A DNA stretch of 64,000 nucleotides from Ariolimax columbianus (Eukaryota; Mollusca; Gastropoda; Stylommatophora; Arionidae), in assembly GCA_036924085.1 (NCBI GenBank), contig JAVGWX010000004.1, positions 82,727,941 through 82,791,940 of the forward strand, read 5' to 3'. The notes beneath the pieces are model-generated. The model did not search any database, had not been told where the DNA came from, and worked only from the letters and a program-made list of their open reading frames with translations. Of this stretch, positions 20,930-29,884 are shown in pieces. A program made the translations under genes and the position numbers. The first letter of the stretch is position 1, and every line of letters begins with the position of its first letter.

Positions 20930-21194
20930 AAGGCAATGGCCGCCGTCCATCGTAGACGATGATGGCATCCTTTATTTTGCTAGCGTTATTTTAAGTAAGG
21001 ATTAACTGCGCTACTTTTTTATCTTCACTCTCTCGTCTCGAACCGCCATACCCCAGTGGCAAGTCAAGGACAATACGACTAGGGAGCGACTACGAGATGC
21101 AGGGAACTACTCATCAAGACGGCAGAGTCCAGAGTCGAACCCACACCACCTGATCACGATTCCGACAGATTAAACACTTCTCCACGAAATCCTC
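20930..21194 (-). repeat. tRNA-derived SINE with target-site duplication
   Basis: Flanked by the direct repeat ATGGAGATA (20921-20929 and 21195-21203). On the minus strand the head has the B box GGGTTCGACTCTGG. The 3' end (ATCATCGTCTACGATGGACGGC) resembles the 3' end of the LINE at about 33950-33985. It splits the LINE fragment 20640-21285. Confidence 0.75.
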
Positions 21195-21203
21195 ATGGAG
21201 ATA

Positions 21204-21286
21204 GAACATCCTTACAAATAACGGTGTCCTTTGTAAAAGAAACCGGGACCTTGATCTGAGGTAAAACGATGAAGAAGAAGAAGATG
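21204..21286 (+). repeat. LINE 3' end, right part
   Basis: CATCCTTACAAATAACGGTGTCCTTTG..CCTTGATCTGAGGTAAAACGATGAAGAAGAAGAAG continues the LINE interrupted at 20929 and ends in a GAA tail. Confidence 0.75.
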
Positions 21287-21294
21287 AGAGACAC

Positions 21295-21535
21295 AGGCTA
21301 TAATAAATATTGATGAGAAACGACAGGCAACATAATAAATATTGACCGGAAACGACTAAAACATAATAAATATTGACCGGAAACGACTAAAACATAATAA
21401 TTATTGACCGGCAGCGACTGCAAACATAATAATTATTGACTGGAAACGACTAAAACATAATAATTATTGACCGTAAACGACTACAAACATAATAATTATT
21501 GACCGGAAACGACTAAAACATAATAAATACATGTT
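21295..21535. repeat. 31-bp minisatellite
   Basis: About eight units of ATTGACCGGAAACGACTAAA + ACATAATAAAT with small variants. It starts just after a LINE GAA tail. Confidence 0.9.
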
Positions 21536-21754
21536 ACGTTCTTCTCCTCGTCCTCCGTCTATTTTTCTTTCTTTTCCTTCTTGGAATTCCAGGAAAACAT
21601 GTTATCCACTCGTTTATTCCTGAATCAAACAATGGTTTGAGTCTGAGTCTGCAACGATGGATTCGAATGCCTTCTTTCATACATAATTTATCTTTATCTT
21701 TTTTTTCTCTTCAAAAATATACACAACGAGGAAAAAACAAAATAGATTGACTTT

Positions 21755-21850
21755 CGTGTTTTCTTCTTTTTCTTCTTCTTTTTCTTCTTCTTCTTCTGTT
21801 TCTTCTGCTTCTTCTTCTTCATCTTTTTCTTCTTCTTCTTCTCGTTCATC
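21755..21850. repeat. (TTC)n/(CTT)n microsatellite at a LINE tail
   Basis: A TTC-rich tract ending TTCTCGTTCATCGAG. On the minus strand this is CTCGATGAACGAGAAGAAGAAG, the usual LINE tail here, so the tract looks like an expanded tail of the LINE at 21855-22180. Confidence 0.85.
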
Positions 21851-21854
21851 GAGT

Positions 21855-22180
21855 TTTTTAAATATTACATCTACATTCGAAGTAGAGTTCTCCGAATCAA
21901 GGTAGCTGTAATGGAAAGTTCTTCAAGGTTTCCCAATAGTTTTGTATGGAGGTTCGTCTCCACGGGCCAGTGCACAGTACGTATTTGGCTAAGTATACAA
22001 CAGTCTTGCAGGATATGTTCTACTATCTGCCCCGCTCGTCCTCGCGTACACATGGGTGATTGAGCCAATTTCAGCCTTAGTAATCTTGTCAAATAAGATG
22101 GGACAGGTGCTGAAGACAGAGATACCAGGCCAGGAGGCGCACCAGCAACCGTGATATAATGCAATCCAACCAACCGTGTT
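21855..22180 (-). pseudogene. LINE ORF2 C-terminal fragment
   Basis: The minus-strand frame contains LTRLLRLKLAQSPMC, the EHILQDCCILSQIR knuckle block and LLGNLEELSITATLI, ending in a stop. It matches the C-termini of RNase H-type LINEs (AEHILQxC..LYGS.EEL..TATFI). 5'-truncated. Confidence 0.75.
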
Positions 22181-22399
22181 TTTTTTATTTTGGTGGCTAA
22201 TTTATTGCAGGTGGCAACTTAAACAAATGTAGAAACTATTCCAGGACCAAGTTATTTTCTGCGCGCGATATCTCCACGCACCAGTAACCTATTTCTTGGA
22301 ATCTTTCTCGTAGGTGTTCAGTGGTTCAAAATCAGGGCTCCACACAGGGTCATATGGAGTCTGCTAAGCAAACATTGGATATTCTAATTAACCATTTAC

Positions 22400-23170
22400 A
22401 GTATGTTAATAAACATCTCTTTGTGGATGGAAAATATTGGTGAATGTTTCCGCCCATCCGTCGGCGTAAGACAAGGATCTATACTCTCCCCGACACTCTT
22501 CAATATATTCCTAGAAAGAATTATGAGTGAGGATCATGTTGGCACCGTAAGGATAGGGGATAGAACAATTACCAACTTACGCTTTGCGTGTGATATTGAC
22601 GGGCTGGCAGGGACGGAGACAGAACTTGGAGAATTGATCCGAAGACTGGATCTAATAGCACAGATTTATGGCAAGGACATAAACGCAGAAAGGGCAAAGT
22701 TAATTACTAACAACAGTAAAGGAATCAACGCTGTGATCAAAGCAAATGGACAGGATCTTGAAACTATGAACCGTTTCAAATATCTGGGCTCAGCAATCAG
22801 TGATGGATCAAAACCAGAGGTCCTGGCCAGAATAGCACAACCAGCGCTTGCACGAGTGAAATATATATGGAAATATAAACGACTCTCCCTCGCCATGTTA
22901 CAGGATGATCTCATTGAGTCTTTATATATTCCTCTACGCCTGCGAAACGGGTTATTACAGAAGACCCCCAGAGAAGAATCCATGTCATGGAGATGAGATG
23001 TTTTAGAAGCCCCCTACATATCACCTACACAGACCGTATCACAAATGATGAACTACGACATAGAATCGATAACGCAAGTGGACTACGACGACCGCCTCAC
23101 AACGATCAAAAGGCGAACACTGACTTGGTATGGCCACGTCTCGAGGTCTATCAAACTTGCAAATACAGTA
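22400..23170 (+). pseudogene. RTE-like LINE reverse transcriptase fragment
   Basis: This is RT from the palm onward. It has GVRQGSILSPTLFNIFLERI and RTITNLRFACDIDGLAGTE, where the canonical FADDIDGLAG has become FACDIDGLAG (codons from 22583), losing the first catalytic aspartate. It continues with LITNNSKGIN, NRFKYLGSAISDGSKPE and SLYIPL. A frameshift near 22960 is followed by MEMRCFRSPLHITYTDRITN and TLTWYGHVSRSIKLANTVL in other frames. 5'-truncated at about 22400. The element resumes at about 23580. Confidence 0.85.
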
Positions 23171-23578
23171 CTTTTTTGTTTGTTTCTTAGATGTTAGCCT
23201 GACTAGTTTCTACTGACTGAGGCGCGCTCGTTTCCACCCAGACAGTAGTCAATTGGGCGATATCAAGACGCATAAACCAGTGCTTGGATGCATGTATGTT
23301 TCTGTATGTACCTGACCTAGCGTTTCATTGATGTTTAAATTTTAAATGTCATTTGTTGATACTTTTGTTGATCCTTCCTGTCGTTGATAGGAGGTCTCCA
23401 ATAATTACATTTTTTTTATACTGTGTCCGGCTTTGGAGGTCAGATATGCTTACTTTTAATTCCTGGGATTGGGTTGCCAAAATTTGGAAATGGGTATATT
23501 TATTTTAGGCACACCACACATACTGTTCTTGTTTGTTGTTTTTTTTCTTCAAATCATCATCATATATTTAAAAAAATA
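23171..23578 (-). repeat. Insertion in the RTE LINE; includes repeat family C
   Basis: It separates LANTVL (23168) from QEHYRSTVQVKQRQG (from about 23579), which are adjacent in intact elements. The part at 23171-23330 matches the repeats at 59459 and 59797 (GTAGTCAATTGGGCGATATC, GCATAAACCAGTGCTTGGATGC). The rest is unassigned. Confidence 0.6.
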
Positions 23579-23800
23579 TAGGAGCACTACAGGAGCACAG
23601 TGCAGGTCAAGCAAAGGCAAGGACATCCGAGAAAACGAAGGAAAGACAACATCCATGAATGGTCTAACCTACCACTCGGTGAAGCAGGCAACCGTAAACA
23701 TAGAGGGACGGAGCAGGATTGTGGAGGTGTCAGCAGGTGTGCCCCAACGATCTCAAGAGATCACGAGAGGAACTGAACTGAGCTGAATAAACGCCGGTTA
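23579..23800 (+). pseudogene. RTE-like LINE 3' end
   Basis: Reads HPRKRRKDNIHEWSNLPLGE..DCGGVSRCAPTISRDHERN, the basic C-terminus of RTE-like LINEs (RQRKRWEDNI.EWTGL), ending at TGA/TAA near 23790. It continues 22400-23170. Confidence 0.75.
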
Positions 23801-23874
23801 CAGGACGAAATGTCAGGAAACGCCAGAAAAATGTTTATTCTTCTATTTCTTTCTCTTCCTCTGGGATCATAGCT

Positions 23875-24242
23875 CATTTATACTGGAACTCCTGATTCTT
23901 CAAAAACGTCTACTGTCTTTTTCCATAGCCATAAAGTTTCTGCTTGGTGAGAGGGCACGGGCCAGATCCTCCTCCCCAGTACTGTAAGCTGGCTTGCTAG
24001 GACTGAGATTACACGGCGCCAGTATTCGAAATCACGGATAAACAGAAAACAATACGAGCGTTGTTCCTGGTACGACCACTCTTCCAGTCGACCCCGCTGT
24101 AAAATGGTACCTGACGTATGAATTGGAGAAGGTATAAACAGCAAGGAAGCACCGAACATAGGCTGTGGCTTAGCCCATAAAGAGTTATCTTCATCCCCGA
24201 CGGCAGTTATTGCCATGGGAACTACCTTTACTTTACTTTAGT
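23875..24242 (-). repeat. Possible dispersed repeat
   Basis: Ends with CTTTACTTTACTTTAG, a short simple repeat often found at retroposon ends. It contains GTATTCGAAATCAC (B-box-like, inverted). No second copy seen in this window. Confidence 0.3.
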
Positions 24243-24349
24243 AACATATGCTGGTGGTACCTATCCTGTATTTGGTGTCTAGGTGGTGTCTCATTATGGT
24301 GGGACCAGTTTGGGGAAGAACATTAATACTCTTTTCTGGACAGTTGGTA

Positions 24350-24682
24350 GCATCTGTCATCTCCATGGTGTCTTTGTATTGTTTGTTTTGTTGCGCCACA
24401 TCTGTCATCTCCATGGTGTCTTTGTATTGTTTGTTTTGTTGCCACATCTGTCATCTCCATGGTGTCTTTGTATTGGGTTTGTTTTGTTGCCACATCTGTC
24501 ATCTTCATGGTGTCTTTGTATTGTTTGTTTTGTTGCCACATCTGTCATCTCCATGGTGTCTTTGTATTGTTTGTTTTGTTGCCACATCTGTCATCTCCAT
24601 GGTGTCTTTGTATTGGGTTTGTTTTGTTGCCACATCTGTCATCTCCATGGTGTCTTTGTATTGTTTTTTTTGTTGTTGCCAC
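24350..24682. repeat. 46/48-bp minisatellite
   Basis: Seven units of CATCTGTCATCTCCATGGTG + TCTTTGTATTGTTTGTTTTGTTGCCA. Spacing alternates 48/46 by presence of a GG insertion. It produces long false ORFs in several frames. Confidence 0.95.
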
Positions 24683-24864
24683 TTTACATTGTATTGCCTT
24701 CTTATTATGCTTTTTGCTTTTTCATTGATCAAGTATTTTTCCTCTATCAGTATCGCTCCCTTTTTGTTTTGACTGTCGATTTCCGCTTTTCCCTTGATAT
24801 TACAATGCTATAGTATCCACTGAATCTCTGCTTTCTTTGACTTTTAAATCATTCTCGCAAAGTT

Positions 24865-25185
24865 CTTAGTTCTTAGTCGACCTGTACTTTTACAAGGGCA
24901 GATACCCCTGTGCAGGTCCCAGCTCCGGTATGAGCTGGATGTAGCCACGTCGACCTGTACTTCTACAAGGGCAGATGCCCATGTGCAGGTCCCAGCTCTG
25001 GTATGAGCTGGATTTAGCCGGGATAAAGAATTACTACAGCATTGGGACAAGCGCTTAAGGCGCAATCTAAGCTGTTCTAAACAAACCACTTAACCTTGAC
25101 CTGTGATATGCCATTTCCCACAGTAAGTCACCTCTTACGACATGCTTTCTGTGTGGTAGTGGGGCTATTTTCGCCAAGGCTGCCA
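24865..25185 (-). repeat. Dispersed repeat family X relative with internal duplication
   Basis: GTCGACCTGTACTT..CAAGGGCAGATRCCC..GTGCAGGTCCCAGCTC..GAGCTGGAT occurs twice in tandem (24888-24955 and 24952-25015). It is followed by CTTACGACATGCTTTCTGTG. Same family as 43860-44195 and, inverted, 62560-62920. Confidence 0.7.
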
Positions 25186-25234
25186 TAAATTCATTAAATT
25201 CAATGTTCTTGTGCGACTTTGTTTGTGATAGCTG

Positions 25235-25385
25235 ACTGTATATCTTCTTCGTCGTTCGTTTTCAAACTCCCGCTATCAAGTCCTGAAAAGGGCTTTTATT
25301 ATTTTGTGACACACAGCATCACGCCGGCGGCCTTTACTTCCCATATTTTTTCTTTTGGATATTTGGTGTCCATGTGCTCTTATGT
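25235..25385 (-). repeat. SINE family A fragment
   Basis: CTTCTTCGTCGTTCGTTTTC..CTATCAAGTCCTGAAAAGGGC then TTATTATTTTGTGACACAC and GGCGGCCTTTACTTCCCATA. It matches both ends of the SINE in the 44-46 kb triplication but lacks its middle. Confidence 0.6.
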
Positions 25386-25389
25386 AGTA

Positions 25390-25500
25390 CATCTTCTGTC
25401 CAACATACGTTTGCGTCTTCTGTCCAAATACGTTTGCGTCTTCTGTCCAAATACGTTTGCGTCTTCTGTCCAAATACGTTTGCGTCTTCTGTCCAGACAT
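25390..25500. repeat. 23-bp minisatellite
   Basis: About 4.5 units of CTTCTGTCCAAATACGTTTG + CGT. Confidence 0.95.
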
Positions 25501-25739
25501 GTGTGCACTTCATCTACTTTTACCATCTTTTATTAATTATTTCAGATCAGCGATTGTGTATACCCAGGAGAAAGTAGTCTTAACTGGCTGCATTTGTCTT
25601 GGTTTTGTTAACGATAGCATTTTGTCTTTGTGTGTAAGTTAATTTGAGTTTGTCGCGAAATTGTTTCTCTTGTTTGCCTTTTCCTGGCTGATCATTCGTT
25701 TCTGCTTTTTGTATTTCTCTTCCTGGCTTGTACTGTGAG

Positions 25740-26715
25740 TGGTGTGAAGTGAAAAGTGGAGTGTCACAGGGCTCGGTTTTAGGACCAATTTTGTTCTTGA
25801 TATATAAACGATTTGGACATTGATATAGGATCCATGATTGCAAAATTTGCTGATGAAATAAAACTATGCAGTAGTGTCTCATCTAGAGCAGAAGTGGAAA
25901 AATTGAGGTCGGAATTAGATCAAATTAGAGAATGGTATGTAAGCTGGCAAATGGAGTTTAATGTAGATGAATGTACAGTCATCCACATGGGTAAATGCAA
26001 TATGGAATATAATTACAGAATGGGAGAGAACAATATTAGAAATATAGATAAGGAAAGGGACCTATGGGTTATAATAGATCATACTGGTAAGGTAAGTGAG
26101 CAAGTTCAGATAGCAGTGAAAAAGACAAATGCAATGTTAGGTATGATACAAAGAAATACTAAGCATAGAAACAAGGAAGTGATAGTCAAACTGTATAAAG
26201 CATTAGTTAGACCTAGATTGGAGTACTGTGTACCGGTGTGGAGTCCTTATCATAGAGGGGATATAAACATGGTTGAAAGAATACCTCCCCAAAAAAAAGA
26301 GCGACAAAGATGATAGTGGGATTCCAGAATTAGTTATGAGGAAAGACTCAGATAAACCGGCCTGCTGTGTCTCGAAGAGAGAAGAATTCTTGGTTACTTA
26401 ATACAGGTTTATAATATGATTAGAGGAATGGATACATTAGACTATAACAAGTTTTTCAAAATGCAGCCACCTACAAGAACACGAGGGCATAGCTACAAAT
26501 TAACTAAAGAAAGGTCCAGATTAGATATGAGAAATATTTTTGTAGTCAGAGAGTGGTGAATGCTTGGAATGCATTGCCACGGGAGGTTGTGGAGGCAGGG
26601 ACAATTAATGCATTTAAGAATACATTGGATGCCCATAGCTTTTAGAGCAAGGTGATGTAAATGAAACTGGTTGTATACAGACTCTGGTGGGTCTTCTAAA
26701 CCAGTAAAAAGACGT
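25740..26715 (+). pseudogene. CR1-like LINE, 5'-truncated RT and 3' UTR
   Basis: Begins in the RT palm (VKSGVSQGSVLGPILFLIY). The catalytic motif reads FADEIKL at 25846-25866 instead of FADDTKL, so the second aspartate is lost. It continues ELDQIREWYVSWQMEFNVDE, NAMLGMIQRNTKHRNKE and ALVRPRLEYCVPVWSPYHRG, then a frameshift at an A-run near 26290. The remaining C-terminus (LLCLEERRILGYLIQVYNMI-like, TRTRGHSYKLTKERSR) is readable in other frames. Ends at about 26715. Confidence 0.87.
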
Positions 26716-26794
26716 TAAGTTAAGTATGTCCCGTCGATTGGAGGCGCGTCATTGTTTCTAGTTCCTCTACAGATATGAACTTCATGGTCTCGAT

Positions 26795-26915
26795 CATGAT
26801 AGATGTGGTATGGTTCTGAACTCGACTAATCTTACCAAGATGTGGTATGGTTCTGAACTCTACTAATCTTACCAAGATGTGGTATGGTTCTGAACTGTAC
26901 TAATCTTACCAAGGT
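26795..26915. repeat. 37-bp tandem repeat, three units
   Basis: Three copies of GATGTGGTATGGTTCTGAAC + TCKACTAATCTTACCAA. Confidence 0.92.
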
Positions 26916-26964
26916 TTTTTTTTTGTTGCAGTGGTCAAACAATAACGTAATTTCATTATTTTGA

Positions 26965-26995
26965 TCAATCAGTCAATCAATCAATCAATCAAACA
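26965..26995. repeat. (TCAA)n microsatellite
   Basis: Six TCAA units. Confidence 0.9.
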
Positions 26996-27690
26996 AATAA
27001 TCCAATCCGCCGTTCCTCTCAGTACATAAGTCATTGATAACATCTCGCTAAGCATACACAGTTTTGGGCTGCTCTTTCTGGTTCTCTCCAGTTACAATTA
27101 TTTAACCGTAGTTCACTCTCACATTCTCATTTCCGTGTATTTTTAGGTCTACCTTTATTTATTTTCCCTTGAAGTTTCCATGTGAGAGTCTGCCTGAATA
27201 TGCTGGACGGTGCCTTCCTGGGTGTATGTTATATCAAGACCCATTTTCTTCTCTTAATTTTTTTTTCCAGTGGCTGTAGATTTTCATCACCACTCTATCC
27301 TGCCACTTCAGGCCTATTATTCTTCGTAGGCCTGTATTAAAAAAGGACTGGGGTTTTTGTTGCATCGCCTTGGTTCATCTCCATGTTTCGACTCCACAAC
27401 ACCGCCTTAACACTAGCATTGAATATTTTCAATTTAGTGTGAATCTTGATTTCTCTGGATTTCTAAATGTTGTCTAATGCCAGGAAAGCCGTTCTTACCC
27501 TTCCAATTCGGGTCTTTCCATTTTCTGCCCTACCCCTTGGCGTGTCCATTGTATTGTTCTAATTGGTAAAGGCATCCAACTGTTCCAACGGCTCTCCCTC
27601 TGGCATGATTGGTTCTTTGTTATTTGAGCCAATTTTAAGGAGTTTGGAGTTTCGTGATATAGACAGACCTAATCCTTACATTGACTTCCG
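26996..27690 (-). pseudogene. LINE RT C-terminal relic
   Basis: Minus-strand frames read LKIGSNNKEPIMPEGEPLEQ, AFLALDNI.KSREIKIHTKL, IFNASVKAVLWSRNMEMNQG and TGLRRIIGLKWQDRV. These are the conserved blocks GEPLEEVDAFTYLG.., REIKIHTKLRIFNTNVKSVLLYG and CLRRILxIRWPD. Several frameshifts and stops. Confidence 0.75.
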
Positions 27691-28320
27691 GCGCATTGTC
27701 TGTTTATGTTTGATGACATTTCCATAAGTCCGCCGGAATTTTACGTTTATATGAATTTTCAAAAACTGAGACTTGAAAATGTAGGCTAAGCCAAGACATT
27801 ACTAATTATATGAGCTAGCCAATTATTTTATGTCTGATTTGGTAGTGGATATTCAATAAGTCGGAAATAGACTCTGACAAGCACTTAGATAAAAGTGAAA
27901 TTCGTAATGCTTTTGAAGGGATAAGGAAACAATTTGAACTGACGTGAGACAAATAAATACAATGTTGGTAATTCTTGCTCTCTCTAAATCTCACACGCAC
28001 GCAGGCACACAGACATAGACACACATACTCCTTTATTGAGATTTAATGAATTATACTAATGTAGTGATTGTAGAAACAAATTGATGCCTTTGCTTTGCAA
28101 TGTGGATATATAAAAGAATTAAGCTCATTTCCTGGAAAGAAAAGAAAACCAATAAGAAAGTATTGGCAAAATCAGGCGCGCAAAGAGGACGGATGAGCGA
28201 AATTATGAACAACAACCCAGGCCCAGCCCTACAACATGATCGAACAAAGAAACTCGGCGGCGGTAAAGTATTTCTGAGATTTTGAGGAGTCCTGTTTTAG
28301 AAGAGACCTCTACGTTTCGG
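27691..28320. other. No recognisable feature
   Basis: No coding or repeat signal I can support. Confidence 0.4.
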
Positions 28321-28324
28321 ATAT

Positions 28325-28590
28325 AGTCAAGCTATCGGATGCCCAGGATACGCTGCTGGGTTGCGCATGTAGAAAGCCTCCAGTTTCCTCGTGTCAAATT
28401 TCGGCAATGTCCAGGTTTCGGACCCGTAAGCCAGGACTGGGGCCACGCAGGACTGATAAAAGTGGATTTTTAATCCAAGAGAGATCTTGCCGCTGCTCCA
28501 CACACGTCGGAGGTCGTGCATAGCAGACGCAGCTAGTCCCATCCGCCTTGACATATCGGGACCGCTGCGCCCATCGGATGATAGCCCATT
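28325..28590 (-). pseudogene. LINE RT C-terminal fragment
   Basis: The minus strand reads RRMGLAASAMHDLRRVWSSG, ISLGLKIHFYQSCVAPVLAY, GSETWTL and KLEAFYMR, then a frameshift into TQQRILGIR. This is the LGLKIRLYESLVLSTLLYGSETWTL block of a LINE. Fragment only. Confidence 0.8.
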
Positions 28591-28596
28591 TACAGA

Positions 28597-28812
28597 CGTC
28601 GCTTCTTACAACCGCCACCTATTTGGCTGTTATACGTTTCTTGGCAAGTGTGCAGTACGGTAGGTTGCCATTACTTTCCGTACGTGGAGGAGCATTAGCC
28701 GGAGAAAAAAACACAGTGTCTGCCAAACTGGACACAAATGGGAATCGAACCCGTGAGGTTGGGATTGTGAAAACCGAGCGAGTATCACCCCTAGGACACG
28801 CATCCTCTCCTT
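28597..28812 (-). repeat. tRNA-derived SINE, family B (best copy)
   Basis: Minus strand: head with A-box-like TGTCCTAGGGG and B box GGGTTCGATTCCC, then GTGTCCAGTTTGGCAGACAC, AGTAATGGCAACCTACCGTA and the end GGCGGTTGTAAGAAGCGACG. Confidence 0.8.
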
Positions 28813-29103
28813 TATGTTATAAGCACTCAGAAAACAAATACACACCAGACAAGATAAAAGAAACACGCTCAGTTAATAATTACCCTTTTTTGTCAGCATG
28901 ACTTTCATTGCGTATCCTTCACCTGTAGGAATTGGATTGTAATCTAGATTGCCTATTGGTTCACTTGCTTTTCTGTTGTTTGGTGTGTTTATGTTTTGTG
29001 AGTGCTTATAGTGTTCTTGTCCTTGCTACTGTTTTTTAAATATTTTTAATTGTTTAGAAAAAATATAATTTAATTTTCCGTTTTATTTTTTTCGTTGGGA
29101 AGG

Positions 29104-29460
29104 AAGACTAACGTCTGGTCAGGCAAAACTTACTGATCAGACATATTAGTCTGGGTCAGGTAAAGCATACTGGACAAGACCCTCACCTTGGCGTCCTCGT
29201 ACCCTTTCCTGGAAACGTGCTGTTTTCATGGCAGGCTGGCTAACAATATGAGGGATCGACGTGATCCACGTAGTAGTGAGCGACACGCAGATGAAGCCAA
29301 GCATAGCACAACCGCCTGGAGCACCCGTTCACCTTCATCAGCACGCTCGGGATGTGAAGAAAGCTATGACAACCCGCCATTTAACGACCTCTTTAGGACA
29401 CACACAAGATTGATCCTACTCATTGTGGGCATTCAACAACAACAACAACAACAACAATAT
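29104..29460 (+). repeat. Dispersed repeat family D, fullest copy, (CAA)n tail
   Basis: Starts with two copies of GTCAGG(T)AAA..TACTG, has GTGAGCGACACGCAGATGAAG and GCACGCTCGGGATGTGAAG, and ends ATTGTGGGCATTCAACAACAACAAC, a CAA tail. Related pieces at 11785, 20430 and 63915. Confidence 0.7.
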
Positions 29461-29504
29461 TTGTTTGTAAAATGTTATTGAAATTTTTTCAGATCTCTAG
29501 TCTC

Positions 29505-29600
29505 CAGTAGCCCCTTTCAGTCACGTGACCATAGAGTGGTTGGGCCTTGGATTGGTATCTCACTATACTAGCCCCTTTCAGTCACGTGACTAAAGGGTGA
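29505..29600. repeat. Short direct duplication
   Basis: TAGCCCCTTTCAGTCACGTGAC occurs at 29508 and 29569 (61-bp period, two diverged units). Confidence 0.75.
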
Positions 29601-29639
29601 TGCGACCTTGAAGTGTTAACTCTCTACTGAGTTGTTTTG

Positions 29640-29880
29640 CTTATTTCTCTTTTGCGGCGTTGTCTTTTCACTTCTTCGTGATGCAAGAGTTTCTTTCCAC
29701 TAAGCGCGAGGTAGTTCTTCAAGGTACATCTTTACTTGAATCGGTCTACAGCTTCGTTTTCAACAGGTCAGACGCATGTCCAGGGCCTTCATGTCACGCT
29801 GATACACATCTGTGAACCTTAATTGTGGACGGCCAACTTCATTACCTTGCCATCAACCAACTGGCCAAATCATATATACC
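29640..29880 (-). pseudogene. LINE C-terminal relic
   Basis: The minus strand reads GRPQLRFTDVYQRDMKALDM, matching GRPQLRYKDVCKRDMKAL of C2H2-ended LINEs. Only the last part of ORF2 remains. The large LINE at 29885-33995 lies directly beside it. Confidence 0.65.
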
Positions 29881-29884
29881 GTCA

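Noticed and set aside
24238..24813. ORFs of 170+ codons with Cys-rich repeats
   Set aside because: Translations of the 46/48-bp minisatellite in several frames and both strands.
28597..28812. Possible tRNA gene
   Set aside because: A and B boxes belong to a SINE head; no complete acceptor stem or anticodon fold, and a SINE body follows.
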